Source: an uncultured Prevotella sp.
Lineage (GTDB): Bacteria > Bacteroidota > Bacteroidia > Bacteroidales > Bacteroidaceae
NCBI GenBank assembly: GCA_900550365.1
Contig: URRR01000048.1
Location: 1 to 9,901 of the forward strand
Length of the DNA: 9,901 bases
Reading direction: 5' to 3'
The position numbers and the translations under genes were made by a program. Below, one piece after another: positions 1-6,259 of this stretch. The notes below the pieces were generated by a model. It ran no database searches. It worked only from the letters and a program-made list of their open reading frames with translations, and had not been told where the DNA came from. How positions within the stretch are numbered: the first letter of the stretch is position 1; each line of letters opens with the position of its first letter.

Positions 1-41
1 GCTTTTTCGTTCATAACTCGCACATTATCAGGTGATTTCAT
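1..41 (-). CDS. Possible 5' end of a minus-strand gene cut by the left edge
   Basis: An ATG at 41-39 on the minus strand opens a frame that stays open for 13 codons to the window edge and reads MKSPDNVRVMNEK. It is preceded by an A-rich stretch, which suits a Bacteroidetes start, and has the same orientation as every other gene here. A second in-frame ATG at codon 10 is an alternative start. Thirteen codons are too few to name a product or to prove the frame is real. If real, it would be the next gene downstream of the flippase, separated from it by about 250 bp of repeat-bearing DNA. Confidence 0.25.
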   Translation of the reverse strand, partial: MKSPDNVRVMNEK

Positions 42-61
42 GATTTGTTAATGATTTTCTT

Positions 62-216
62 GGGACAGCAGTGTAATTCATTATGTCCGCATGTTTCGCA
101 GAAACATATCCCGCACGGTTTTATCATCGCCGAAGGCCATTCTTCACTCTTAACTTTTCACTTTTATCTTATTTATACGCCCCTTCGTGGCGTGCGGACA
201 TAATGAATTATGTCCC
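62..216. repeat. Fold-back inverted repeat with palindromic core
   Basis: The arm TAATTCATTATGTCCGCA at 74-91 is matched perfectly by its reverse complement at 193-210 (18 bp). GGGACA (62-67) and TGTCCC (211-216) extend the pairing after a 6-nt interruption on the left arm. The right arm overlaps a palindrome, GGACATAATGAATTATGTCC at 196-215 (9-bp half sites, 2-nt centre); the left arm carries a decayed copy of it. The roughly 100 bp between the arms hold a 7-bp hairpin, ATGTTTC-GCA-GAAACAT (91-107), and a pyrimidine-rich word stretch (about 128-172). This looks like an interspersed, REP-like or MITE-like element in the gap downstream of the flippase. No coding sequence is apparent in 42-288. 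Confidence 0.6.
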
Positions 217-288
217 TACTGGAGGGTGTTTTCTTCACTGATAATAACGATTTGCCATACACCTAAACTGCGGATGAACCGCGGAGGC

Positions 289-1785
289 TCACCGCCGGCG
301 GCGCGTGAACCACTCACGGAGCTTGCTTACGATGTGTGTTTTCCTTGAAAGGGTGCGCAGCGACAGCGCCGTACATGCCACCGTGGCGGCCATCCCGACG
401 GCAACGCCGAGCCATGTGGAGCCAATCATCGTAGCGGCATAGGCCACAATGCCCGTGGGCAGAAGCACTGCTACACTCGCCAAGACCTGCCGCGACAGGC
501 GGAAACGGTAACGCACGCGGGCGTAAACGAGAATGGTCAGGAGGTCGAACACGTTTGACAGCGTTACGGCAAGCCCCGCGCCCCACAGCCCCCAACGGCT
601 GAAGCAAGCGACAATGGCCACGATAAGTCCGACGGCAGACAGCCCCTCGAGCACTACGAAGGCTGACGAATGGCCCTTGGCAAGGGTGATGTAGGCCACG
701 GGCAGCATCATCGCACGGGCGTACATGCCCAACACTGACACCTGGGCCATGCCCGCCACAGGCGCGAAACGCCCGCTGAAAAGCAGCGGAATGAGCACGG
801 GCAGGGCTGTGATGAGGAAAGCGAGCATGGGCGCGATGACCAGCAGCGACACTTCTATCTGTCTGTTGGCTGCGAGATTGACGGCCGCCGTATCATGATT
901 GACGGCCGACAGGCGCGGAAAATAGTCGGTCTCCATGGCCGAGAACACCATGCCGGCATAGGTTACGGTAATCATGTAACCGGCGTTATACAGCCCCACG
1001 GTGCCGAGGTCGGCGGCGTTGTTGAGGAACGAGCGCACCACCATCTCGGCTCCGCTGCCGAAAATGCCTGACACTACGAACGCCATGCCGAGGCGTACCA
1101 TGCCCATGCCTTCGCCGAGAAGCGACATGCCGCCGCCCAAACGGAGGGGAAACAGCCGGCACGAGCAGCGCAGCGTGAGCAGCAGATTGGCCAGGGCGGC
1201 AAGCTGGAGCACGGGTATTATGCCCCTGACGCCGAAAAGAAGGTATATCGGAACTGACGTAACAAGCGACGCAAAGACCATCATTACCTGAACATAGGCC
1301 AGTCCGCGCAGCCGGCGGGCACCCTTGAGCAGGGCCGTCTCGCCGCCCGTGAACGTGGTCATGGCCACCACCGGGGCGAGCATCATCAGCTCGAGGGCAT
1401 GGCTTTCGCCGTCGAACATGTAACGGCTGAGCAACGGCGATGCGGCAAGGCATACCAGCACGCCGAGCAGAGAGGCCACAAGGCTCCACGCACGGACGGT
1501 CTTTACCAGGCGTGAGATGCGCTCATTGTCGCCGCTGTCGATAATTTCTGAAAGGTTTCTGATTGCGCTGAACGATATGCCGAGGCTCGTAGCCTGAGCC
1601 AGAAAGTTGGCCGCCGTATTGAAAAGTGACGCCAGACCCATGCCGGCCGGTCCGAGAATGACGGCCACGAGCTTGTTGCGCACAAGGCTGATAAGTATGT
1701 TCAGGCCCTGCACGCCGCCGAATATGCCCGTATATTTCAGCACATGGCCGTAGCTGTTGTTGTCTCTCGCGGTGTCGTTCATCAT
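289..1785 (-). CDS. Wzx-type oligosaccharide/O-antigen flippase
   Basis: This 498-residue, very hydrophobic protein would be an inner-membrane flippase that moves undecaprenyl-linked oligosaccharide repeat units across the membrane for surface polysaccharide assembly. What is seen: an N-terminal stretch KYTGIFGGVQGLNILISLVR (17-36) followed by LGPAGMGLASLF (44-55), typical of the O-antigen translocase branch of the MOP/PST superfamily. About 12-14 hydrophobic segments follow along the whole length, a short loop carries TGGETALLKGARRLRG (146-161), and the tail is basic (KLREWFTRRRR). Length and layout suit the family. The start is a double ATG (1785 or 1782). No glycosyltransferase or Wzy gene is visible nearby, so the substrate cannot be assigned. 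The gap upstream carries G/T-rich repeats and no convincing promoter. A MurJ-like lipid II role is less likely but not excluded. Confidence 0.85.
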   Translation of the reverse strand: MMNDTARDNNSYGHVLKYTGIFGGVQGLNILISLVRNKLVAVILGPAGMGLASLFNTAANFLAQATSLGISFSAIRNLSEIIDSGDNERISRLVKTVRAWSLVASLLGVLVCLAASPLLSRYMFDGESHALELMMLAPVVAMTTFTGGETALLKGARRLRGLAYVQVMMVFASLVTSVPIYLLFGVRGIIPVLQLAALANLLLTLRCSCRLFPLRLGGGMSLLGEGMGMVRLGMAFVVSGIFGSGAEMVVRSFLNNAADLGTVGLYNAGYMITVTYAGMVFSAMETDYFPRLSAVNHDTAAVNLAANRQIEVSLLVIAPMLAFLITALPVLIPLLFSGRFAPVAGMAQVSVLGMYARAMMLPVAYITLAKGHSSAFVVLEGLSAVGLIVAIVACFSRWGLWGAGLAVTLSNVFDLLTILVYARVRYRFRLSRQVLASVAVLLPTGIVAYAATMIGSTWLGVAVGMAATVACTALSLRTLSRKTHIVSKLREWFTRRRR

Positions 1786-1820
1786 GATATAAACGACAAT
1801 CGTCTGAAAATATTTTATAT

Positions 1821-1934
1821 TGCGGTTGTCAGGTTATGAGGTTTTACGGTTTAAGGGATTGAGGTTTTACGGTTTTAAGGTTATGAGGTTGTCAGGACAA
1901 ATAAGGCAAATAATATTTATAGCACCGATAAAAA
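1821..1934. repeat. G/T-rich word repeat plus AGGACAAATAAGGC module
   Basis: On the plus strand 1821-1893 is made of reshuffled words: GGTTGTCAGG and GGTTATGAGG each appear twice, and GAGGTTTTACGG twice, with GGTTTTAAGG variants between. It is followed by AGGACAAATAAGGC (1894-1907) and CCGATAAAAA (1925-1934). The same pair of motifs, with the same 31-bp offset and also preceded by a G/T-rich array, recurs at 9594-9634. In both places the element lies upstream of a minus-strand gene, here the flippase. Nothing in it looks coding. It occupies the left part of the 341-bp gap 1786-2126; the right part holds the kdu terminator. Confidence 0.6.
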
Positions 1935-2017
1935 TATCACCCGTTCCTGCGGATTTGGTTCATTATTCTCTTAGGATTGTAAATCTTAATACTTAATTCC
2001 GATACCAAATGAAATGC

Positions 2018-2054
2018 AAAAGGCCACCTTCCACGGTGCGGGAGGTGGCCTTTT
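2018..2054 (-). terminator. Rho-independent terminator of the kduI-kduD operon
   Basis: AAAAGGCCACCT (2018-2029) pairs perfectly with AGGTGGCCTTTT (2043-2054). A G-U pair and two further C-G pairs tighten the loop to 7 nt. Read on the minus strand, the strong GC stem ends in TTTT and lies about 70 nt after the kduD stop codon. The A/T flanks are symmetrical, so it could also act on plus-strand transcripts. Confidence 0.8.
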
Positions 2055-2069
2055 AGCTTAAAATATATT

Positions 2070-2090
2070 GCCTTTTGCAAGACAAAAGGC
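2070..2090 (-). terminator. Second hairpin between kduD and its terminator
   Basis: GCCTTTTG (2070-2077) and CAAAAGGC (2083-2090) form an 8-bp stem with a 5-nt loop, 37 nt past the kduD stop. It is weaker than the hairpin at 2018-2054, whose left end carries a related GCAAAAGGCC word, so it may be a tandem partner or a 3'-end stabiliser. No good T-run follows it on the minus strand. Confidence 0.4.
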
Positions 2091-2126
2091 TGTCTTTTAA
2101 ATTTTCATCTGCCGTGAGGCAAAACG

Positions 2127-2930
2127 TCAGGGCTGCTTTCCGATGTAGGCGAGGATGCCTCCGTCTACGTAAAGGATGTGTCCGTTGACGAAGTCTGAAG
2201 CATCTGAAGCGAGGAATACGGCCGGTCCCATGAGGTCCTCAGGCGTGCCCCAGCGTGCCGCGGGAGTCTTTGACACGATGAAACTGTCAAACGGATGACG
2301 GCTGCCGTCTGCCTGACGCTCACGCAGCGGAGCTGTCTGCGGTGTGGCGATATAGCCCGGACCGATACCGTTACACTGGATATTGTACTCTCCGTACTCT
2401 GAACAGATGTTGCGGGTGAGCATCTTCAGTCCGCCCTTAGCTGCCGCATAGGCCGACACTGTCTCGCGTCCCAGCTCGCTCATCATGGAGCATACGTTGA
2501 TAATCTTGCCGTGACCCTTCTTTATCATGCCGGGGATTACGGCCTTTGAGACGATGAACGGCGCGTTAAGGTCGATGTCTACAACCTGGCGGAACTCGTC
2601 AACCGACATCTCGGTCATGGGGATACGCTTGATAATACCTGCGTTGTTGACGAGGATGTCAATCGTTCCGAGTTCTTTCTCGATATCGGCAACCATCGTC
2701 TTTACCTCTTCTTCCTTGGTAACATCGCAGATGTAACCCTTCGCGTCGATGCCTTTTGCCTTATAGTCGGCCAGTGCCTGGTCCATGTGTTTCTGCGAAC
2801 GGCAGTTGAAAGCAATCTTTGCGCCTGCCTTGGCGTAAGCCTCGGCAATGGCGAAACCTATGCCGTAAGCCGCTCCCGTGACAAGGGCAACCTTGCCCTC
2901 AAGGGAGAATTTCTGTGAAAATGTGTCCAT
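2127..2930 (-). CDS. kduD: 2-dehydro-3-deoxy-D-gluconate 5-dehydrogenase (SDR family)
   Basis: KduD is a cytoplasmic NAD(P)-dependent dehydrogenase that interconverts 3-deoxy-D-glycero-2,5-hexodiulosonate and 2-keto-3-deoxygluconate, the step after KduI in breakdown of unsaturated uronates. The 267-residue protein shows the complete classical SDR pattern: cofactor-binding TGAAYGIG (18-25), D69 in the CDV turn, NNAG (95-98), and the catalytic set N122, S148, Y161 and K165 (YAAAK). It has a family-typical VDGG near the C-terminus. It is slightly longer than the roughly 253-residue enterobacterial enzyme. Many Bacteroidetes relatives are labelled gluconate 5-dehydrogenase, and the sequence alone cannot exclude that substrate. 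The kduI gene just upstream favours KduD. The 194-bp gap to kduI contains a long inverted repeat, and a strong terminator follows the gene. Confidence 0.88.
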   Translation of the reverse strand: MDTFSQKFSLEGKVALVTGAAYGIGFAIAEAYAKAGAKIAFNCRSQKHMDQALADYKAKGIDAKGYICDVTKEEEVKTMVADIEKELGTIDILVNNAGIIKRIPMTEMSVDEFRQVVDIDLNAPFIVSKAVIPGMIKKGHGKIINVCSMMSELGRETVSAYAAAKGGLKMLTRNICSEYGEYNIQCNGIGPGYIATPQTAPLRERQADGSRHPFDSFIVSKTPAARWGTPEDLMGPAVFLASDASDFVNGHILYVDGGILAYIGKQP

Positions 2931-2956
2931 AGTTGTTCGTTATTATGTGTTTTTAT

Positions 2957-3117
2957 AAGTAGTTAAAGTAGTCAGATGTAGTTAGAGTAGTTAAAGTCAA
3001 ATGCCTTGTCAGATATAAAAGGCTGTGTAAACAAACAACTCTGATAAAATAAGCATTTGACTTTAACTACTTAGCGAGCTTGCGAGCGATAACTACTCTG
3101 ACTACTTCTAACTACTA
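2957..3117. repeat. Inverted repeat in the kduI-kduD intergenic gap
   Basis: AGTAGTTAAAGTCAAATGC (2986-3004) is matched perfectly by its reverse complement at 3053-3071 (19 bp, 48-nt loop). Outside this core both arms consist of the same TAGTTA/AGTAGTCAGA words in opposite orientation, for example GTAGTCAGA (2968-2976) against TCTGACTAC (3097-3105). The right arm also carries about 17 extra bases with two GCGAGC copies (3074-3079, 3082-3087). In the kduI-kduD transcript this would fold into a long hairpin just ahead of kduD. No T-run typical of a terminator follows it. Confidence 0.65.
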
Positions 3118-3124
3118 AAAGAAT

Positions 3125-3970
3125 TTACTTCAAATCAGTAATCTTGGAGAAGTCCTGGTCGCCATAGTCCTGGTTCTCGCCTCCCATACCCCAAATAAAG
3201 GTGTAGTTGTGGGTTGCTGCGGCGCTGTGGATACTCCATTCGGGTGAGAGAACGGCCTGGTCGTTCTGCATCCAGATATGGCGTGTCTCGTCGATTTGTC
3301 CCATGAAGTGGCATATTGCCTGCTCTTCGGGCAGCTCAAAGTAGAAGTATGCCTCCATACGACGGCTGTGAACGTGTGCCGGCATGGTGTTCCATACGCT
3401 GCCGGGAGCCAGCTCTGTCATTCCCATCTGCAGCTGACAGGTGTCTACTGTCTGGGTAACTATCATGCGGTTGATGTCGCGCTCGTTGCTCATCTCGAGC
3501 GAACCCATGTGCATAACGACGGCGTCAGCCTTGGTAATCTTCTTGCAGGGATACTCCTTATGGGCGGTAACGCTGTTGAAATAGAACTTGGCCGGAGTGG
3601 CAGAATCCTTGCTGCTGAACACTACATCACGGTCACCGCGGCCGATATAGAGAGCCTCCTTGTAGCCGAGAGTGAACGTCTCGTCACCTACCTTAACGAC
3701 GCCCTCGCCCTTGCCGACGTTGAACACGCCTACCTCGCGGCGTGTAGTGAAGTAGTCTGCCTTAAGAGGATCAATGGCTTCGAGCTTCAGCTCCTCGTTG
3801 ACGGGCATCGCGCCGCCTACTACCATACGGTCGTACATTGAGTAAACCATGTTAACCTCGTCAGCCGTGAACACTTTCTCGATGAGGAAGTCACGACGGA
3901 TACGCTTGGTGTCGTAGCTCTTCGCATCCTCGGGATGCGCCGCGTAACGGATTTCGTAATTTGTTTTCAT
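3125..3970 (-). CDS. kduI: 5-dehydro-4-deoxy-D-glucuronate isomerase
   Basis: KduI is a cytoplasmic cupin-fold, zinc-dependent isomerase that converts 5-keto-4-deoxyuronate (DKI), released by unsaturated uronyl hydrolases or oligogalacturonide lyase, into 3-deoxy-D-glycero-2,5-hexodiulosonate, the KduD substrate. The 281-residue length matches the family. The metal site is complete: the segment MPAHVHSRRMEAYFYF gives H199, H201 and E206, and H248 comes from the later SIHSAAATHNY segment. Family-typical GVFNVGKGEG (81-90) and ALYIGRGDRDV (106-116) are also present. It is the first gene of a two-gene operon with kduD; a Bacteroidetes -7 box about 95 nt upstream implies a long leader. No pectate lyase, transporter, KdgK or KdgA lies in the window, so the rest of the pathway must be elsewhere. 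Confidence 0.95.
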   Translation of the reverse strand: MKTNYEIRYAAHPEDAKSYDTKRIRRDFLIEKVFTADEVNMVYSMYDRMVVGGAMPVNEELKLEAIDPLKADYFTTRREVGVFNVGKGEGVVKVGDETFTLGYKEALYIGRGDRDVVFSSKDSATPAKFYFNSVTAHKEYPCKKITKADAVVMHMGSLEMSNERDINRMIVTQTVDTCQLQMGMTELAPGSVWNTMPAHVHSRRMEAYFYFELPEEQAICHFMGQIDETRHIWMQNDQAVLSPEWSIHSAAATHNYTFIWGMGGENQDYGDQDFSKITDLK

Positions 3971-4005
3971 ACTTTATATTTTTATCGGTTTGTTTTAAGA
4001 TTATG

Positions 4006-4068
4006 TTTGCAAAAGGACCTGAAGCATGCGATGCGGCCTGCAACAGATTGTCAGTAGTCCTTTGCAAA
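4006..4068. promoter_or_regulatory. Spaced inverted repeat in the kduI leader/promoter
   Basis: TTTGCAAAAGGAC (4006-4018) is the inverted copy, with one extra A, of GTCCTTTGCAAA (4057-4068). Each arm contains the self-complementary octamer TTTGCAAA, and their centres are 55 bp apart. One arm overlaps the presumed -7 element and start site of kduI; the other lies in the untranslated leader. It could be a paired operator or a leader hairpin. No binding protein can be inferred from the sequence. Confidence 0.45.
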
Positions 4069-4096
4069 GATACTAAAAAAAATCGCACCTTTAACA
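4065..4096 (-). promoter_or_regulatory. Promoter of the kduI-kduD operon
   Basis: On the minus strand TATCTTTG (4072-4065) fits the Bacteroidetes -7 consensus TAnnTTTG exactly. Twenty nucleotides upstream lies TGTT (4096-4093), a weak match to the -33 TTTG. Initiation near 4059 would give a leader of about 90 nt before the kduI ATG at 3970. A weak -33 element would suit an activated promoter, but that is inference. Confidence 0.55.
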
Positions 4097-4136
4097 TATA
4101 AAGATACGATTATTGGATTAATTATACGTAAAAATG

Positions 4137-4207
4137 TTGTCCAAAGCGGATTCGAACCACTACAAACAGAACCAAAACCTGTTGTGCTACCATTACACCA
4201 TTGGACA
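4137..4207 (-). tRNA. tRNA-Gln (anticodon UUG)
   Basis: The minus strand folds into a complete 71-nt tRNA. The acceptor arm TGTCCAA (4207-4201) pairs with TTGGACA (4144-4138), with discriminator A at 4137. A D-arm with GGTGTAATGGTAGCA, an anticodon stem ACAGG/TCTGT (one G-U pair) around loop TTTTGGT, and a T-arm with GGTTCGAATCC follow in order. The anticodon is TTG, which reads CAA/CAG glutamine codons. The 3' CCA is not encoded (the DNA reads A-CA), so it must be added after transcription. It has its own promoter at 4218-4249. Confidence 0.97.
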
Positions 4208-4217
4208 ATCACGGCTG

Positions 4218-4249
4218 CAAAGGTAGTGGTTTTTTACGCCACTACCAAA
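4218..4249 (-). promoter_or_regulatory. Promoter of tRNA-Gln
   Basis: Minus-strand TTTG (4249-4246), a 20-nt spacer, then TACCTTTG (4225-4218) matches the Bacteroidetes -33/-7 promoter closely. The -7 box ends 11 nt before the tRNA 5' end at 4207, leaving a leader of a few nucleotides. The spacer and part of the -7 box lie in the inverted repeat at 4222-4246. Confidence 0.75.
4222..4246 (-). terminator. Hairpin after tyrS, possible terminator overlapping the tRNA promoter
   Basis: GGTAGTGG (4222-4229) pairs with CCACTACC (4239-4246) around a 9-nt loop, starting about 19 nt after the tyrS stop. For tyrS transcripts only TTTGC follows the stem, and the eight T's come before it, so it is a weak intrinsic terminator. 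Read on the plus strand it is followed by A's. It may still end or stabilise the tyrS mRNA. Confidence 0.4.
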
Positions 4250-4264
4250 AAAAATGCCGTTTTT

Positions 4265-5566
4265 TTAGTCTTTTACGATTACCAGATAATAGTTTTTCTT
4301 GCCCCTCTGAACAAGCAGATACTTGCCGTCAATAAGGTCATCTGAAGTAATCACACGGTCAAACGCCGTGAGCTTTTCCTTGTTCAGCGATACGCCTCCG
4401 CCCTGCACGAGCTTGCGCATCTCGCCCTTGCTGGGGAATACGGGCGCTGCCTGGGTGAAGATTTCCACCGCGGGCTGACCGAGCTGGTCCTTTCCTATCT
4501 CGTATTGGGGCACGCCTTCAAAGATGTCGAGCAGCGTCTGCTCGTCAAGTCTCAGCAGACTGTCCTTGGTTGACTTGCCGAACAGTATGCTTGAAGCCTC
4601 GATAGCGGCGTCAAGAGCCTCACGTGAGTGAACCATTACGGTAACCTCTTCAGCCAGCCGGCGCTGCAGGGTGCGGCGTCCCGGGTCCTGTCTGTGCTCC
4701 TCTACGAGACCGTCTATCGTCTCCTTGTCAAGGCTTGTGAATATCTTGATGTAACGCTCGGCGTCGTCATCGCTTACGTTCAGCCAGAACTGATAGAACT
4801 TATAAGGCGACGTGCGCTTGGGGTCGAGCCAGATGTTACCCGTCTCCGTCTTGCCGAACTTCTTGCCGTCAGCCTTTGTTATGAGCGGACACGTAAGCGC
4901 GAAGGCCTCTGCCTCGTTGCCGAGAGTGCGGCGGATAAGCTCTGTTCCGGTAGTCATGTTGCCCCACTGGTCGTTTCCTCCCATCTGCAGTTTGCATCCC
5001 TTGTGCTGATACAGGTACAGGAAGTCGTAGCCCTGGAGCAGCTGATAAGTGAACTCCGTGAACGAAAGACCGTCGCGGGCCTCGCCGTTAAGGCGCTGCT
5101 GCACGCTCTCCTTCGCCATCATGTAGTTCACGGTGATATGCTTGCCCACCTCGCGGGCGAACTGAAGGAAGCCCATGTCCTTCATCCAGTCGTAATTATT
5201 GACCAGCTCGGCGCGGTTAGGCGCGTCGCTCTCGAAGTCGAGGAACTTGGCCAGCTGCTTCTTTATGCACTCCTGGTTGTGGCGGAGCGTGTCCTCGTCG
5301 AGCAGGTTACGCTCAAGGCTCTTGCCCGATGGGTCGCCTATCATGCCGGTGGCGCCGCCGACGAGAGCCAGCGGCTTATGCCCGCAGCGCTGCAGGTGGC
5401 GCAGCATCATCACGCCGCAGAGATGGCCTATATGCAATGAATCTGCCGTGGGGTCGGTGCCGAGATAAGCCGTAACCTGCTCTTTCATGAGCAGTTCTTC
5501 GGTTCCGGGCATAATCTGGCTCAGCATTCCACGCCATTTAAGTTCTTCAACAAAGTTTTTGTTCAT
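4265..5566 (-). CDS. tyrS: Tyrosyl-tRNA synthetase
   Basis: TyrS is a cytoplasmic class I aminoacyl-tRNA synthetase that charges tRNA-Tyr with tyrosine using ATP. The 433-residue protein has the usual length and layout. The HIGH signature HIGH (45-48) lies in a Rossmann fold after the substrate-pocket region YLGTDPTADSLH. YQLLQGYDF (174-182) and QMGGNDQWGN (194-203) line the tyrosine pocket. The KMSKS loop appears as KFGKT (236-240), the form seen in E. coli-type enzymes. A C-terminal S4-like RNA-binding domain (about 370-433) ends in GKKNYYLVIVKD. The start at 5566 lies 32 bp after the yidD stop with no promoter of its own, so it is probably the last gene of the DUF4271-hemD-rnpA-yidD-tyrS transcript. 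It is followed by a hairpin and the separately promoted tRNA-Gln. Confidence 0.98.
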   Translation of the reverse strand: MNKNFVEELKWRGMLSQIMPGTEELLMKEQVTAYLGTDPTADSLHIGHLCGVMMLRHLQRCGHKPLALVGGATGMIGDPSGKSLERNLLDEDTLRHNQECIKKQLAKFLDFESDAPNRAELVNNYDWMKDMGFLQFAREVGKHITVNYMMAKESVQQRLNGEARDGLSFTEFTYQLLQGYDFLYLYQHKGCKLQMGGNDQWGNMTTGTELIRRTLGNEAEAFALTCPLITKADGKKFGKTETGNIWLDPKRTSPYKFYQFWLNVSDDDAERYIKIFTSLDKETIDGLVEEHRQDPGRRTLQRRLAEEVTVMVHSREALDAAIEASSILFGKSTKDSLLRLDEQTLLDIFEGVPQYEIGKDQLGQPAVEIFTQAAPVFPSKGEMRKLVQGGGVSLNKEKLTAFDRVITSDDLIDGKYLLVQRGKKNYYLVIVKD

Positions 5567-5598
5567 CGGATGATATTCTTTAATTTAATATTGTTTGC

Positions 5599-5841
5599 TT
5601 ACGGCACGGGATCATATCCGCTGCCTCCCCACGGGTTACAGCGCAGTATGCGCCATATGGCCAGCGCCAGGCCCTTTACCGGACCGTGTTTTTTCAGTGC
5701 CTGCTTAGCGTATTCTGAACATGTAGGCGTGAAGCGGCACGAGGGAGGCGTAAATGGAGATATGCACCTCTGATAAAACAATATGGGCAGACACAGCAGC
5801 CAGACCAAGGCTCTTGACAGTGCCCTGAGCAGCCTTTTCAT
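5599..5841 (-). CDS. yidD: Membrane protein insertion efficiency factor YidD
   Basis: YidD is a small membrane-associated protein that assists YidC-dependent insertion of inner-membrane proteins. The 80-residue sequence starts with a hydrophobic, amphipathic stretch (about 4-24) and then shows the complete family signature: RCISPFTPPSCRFTPTCSEY (25-44), GPVKGLALAIWRILRCNPW (53-71) and the terminal GGSGYDPVP. The four conserved cysteines at 26, 35, 41 and 68 are present. Its ATG overlaps the rnpA stop codon by 4 bp (ATGA), which implies translational coupling, the usual rnpA-yidD arrangement in bacteria. yidC itself is not next to it in this window. Confidence 0.96.
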   Translation of the reverse strand: MKRLLRALSRALVWLLCLPILFYQRCISPFTPPSCRFTPTCSEYAKQALKKHGPVKGLALAIWRILRCNPWGGSGYDPVP

Positions 5842-6248
5842 GGCTTGGCCATCTTTTCGGCCACCCGCTGCAGCAGGTTAACCACCCGTTGTTCCACTTT
5901 TACAGAGTCCCACAGCTTGTCGTCAAGCCATATGAACGCTATGTTCAGCCCTGCGCCTTCCATCTGTTCAAGGCTGTCGTGTATGATGTGCTTGTTCTTG
6001 CGGTAGGCCTCACGCACCTGGCGCTTCACTCTGTTGCGCTTTACGGCACGCTTGAAACAGCGCTTGGGCACGCTCACCAGCATCCGCACGGCCGGCCGGC
6101 TGTCATCTGTCTGAATCCTGGCATAGACAAGGCGGAGGGGGAAGGCCGCCATTGAACGGCTGCCGCCTCTCGTGAACAGGCTGTCAATCTCTTTCTTTCT
6201 GCACAGCCGTTCGTCCTTGCGTAATGTCATAACGCCGGCTTCAGACAT
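5838..6248 (-). CDS. rnpA: Ribonuclease P protein component
   Basis: RnpA is the basic protein subunit of RNase P that helps the catalytic RNA remove 5' leaders from pre-tRNAs. The 136-residue protein has the hallmark arginine-rich helix FKRAVKRNRVKRQVREAYR (65-83), preceded by a VSVPKR strand (59-63). The N-terminal TLRKDERLCRKKEIDSLFTRG and the FPLRLVY strand (36-42) that contact substrate are also present. An in-frame ATG at codon 7 (6230) gives MTLRKDERL, which is closer to typical RnpA starts; either start is possible. It lies 11 bp after hemD and overlaps yidD by 4 bp. rpmH and dnaA, its neighbours in many phyla, are absent. Confidence 0.96.
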   Translation of the reverse strand: MSEAGVMTLRKDERLCRKKEIDSLFTRGGSRSMAAFPLRLVYARIQTDDSRPAVRMLVSVPKRCFKRAVKRNRVKRQVREAYRKNKHIIHDSLEQMEGAGLNIAFIWLDDKLWDSVKVEQRVVNLLQRVAEKMAKP

Positions 6249-6259
6249 ATATATAGATG

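Noticed and set aside
270..282. Small hairpin GCGG-ATGAA-CCGC after the flippase stop
   Set aside because: A 4-bp stem with no following T-run on the minus strand is too weak to call a terminator.
986..1489. Second minus-strand frame of 167 codons inside the flippase gene
   Set aside because: It is Arg/Pro/His-rich, low-complexity translation in an alternative frame. The flippase frame is continuous and has membrane segments throughout.
3278..3841. Plus-strand open frame of 187 codons opposite kduI
   Set aside because: It is a shadow of kduI, whose metal-site residues and length leave no doubt about the coding strand.
4628..5440. Plus-strand open frame of 270 codons opposite tyrS
   Set aside because: It lies wholly inside the well-supported tyrS gene on the other strand, and its Leu/Val-rich composition is what the complement of a high-GC gene gives. 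There is no promoter or motif.
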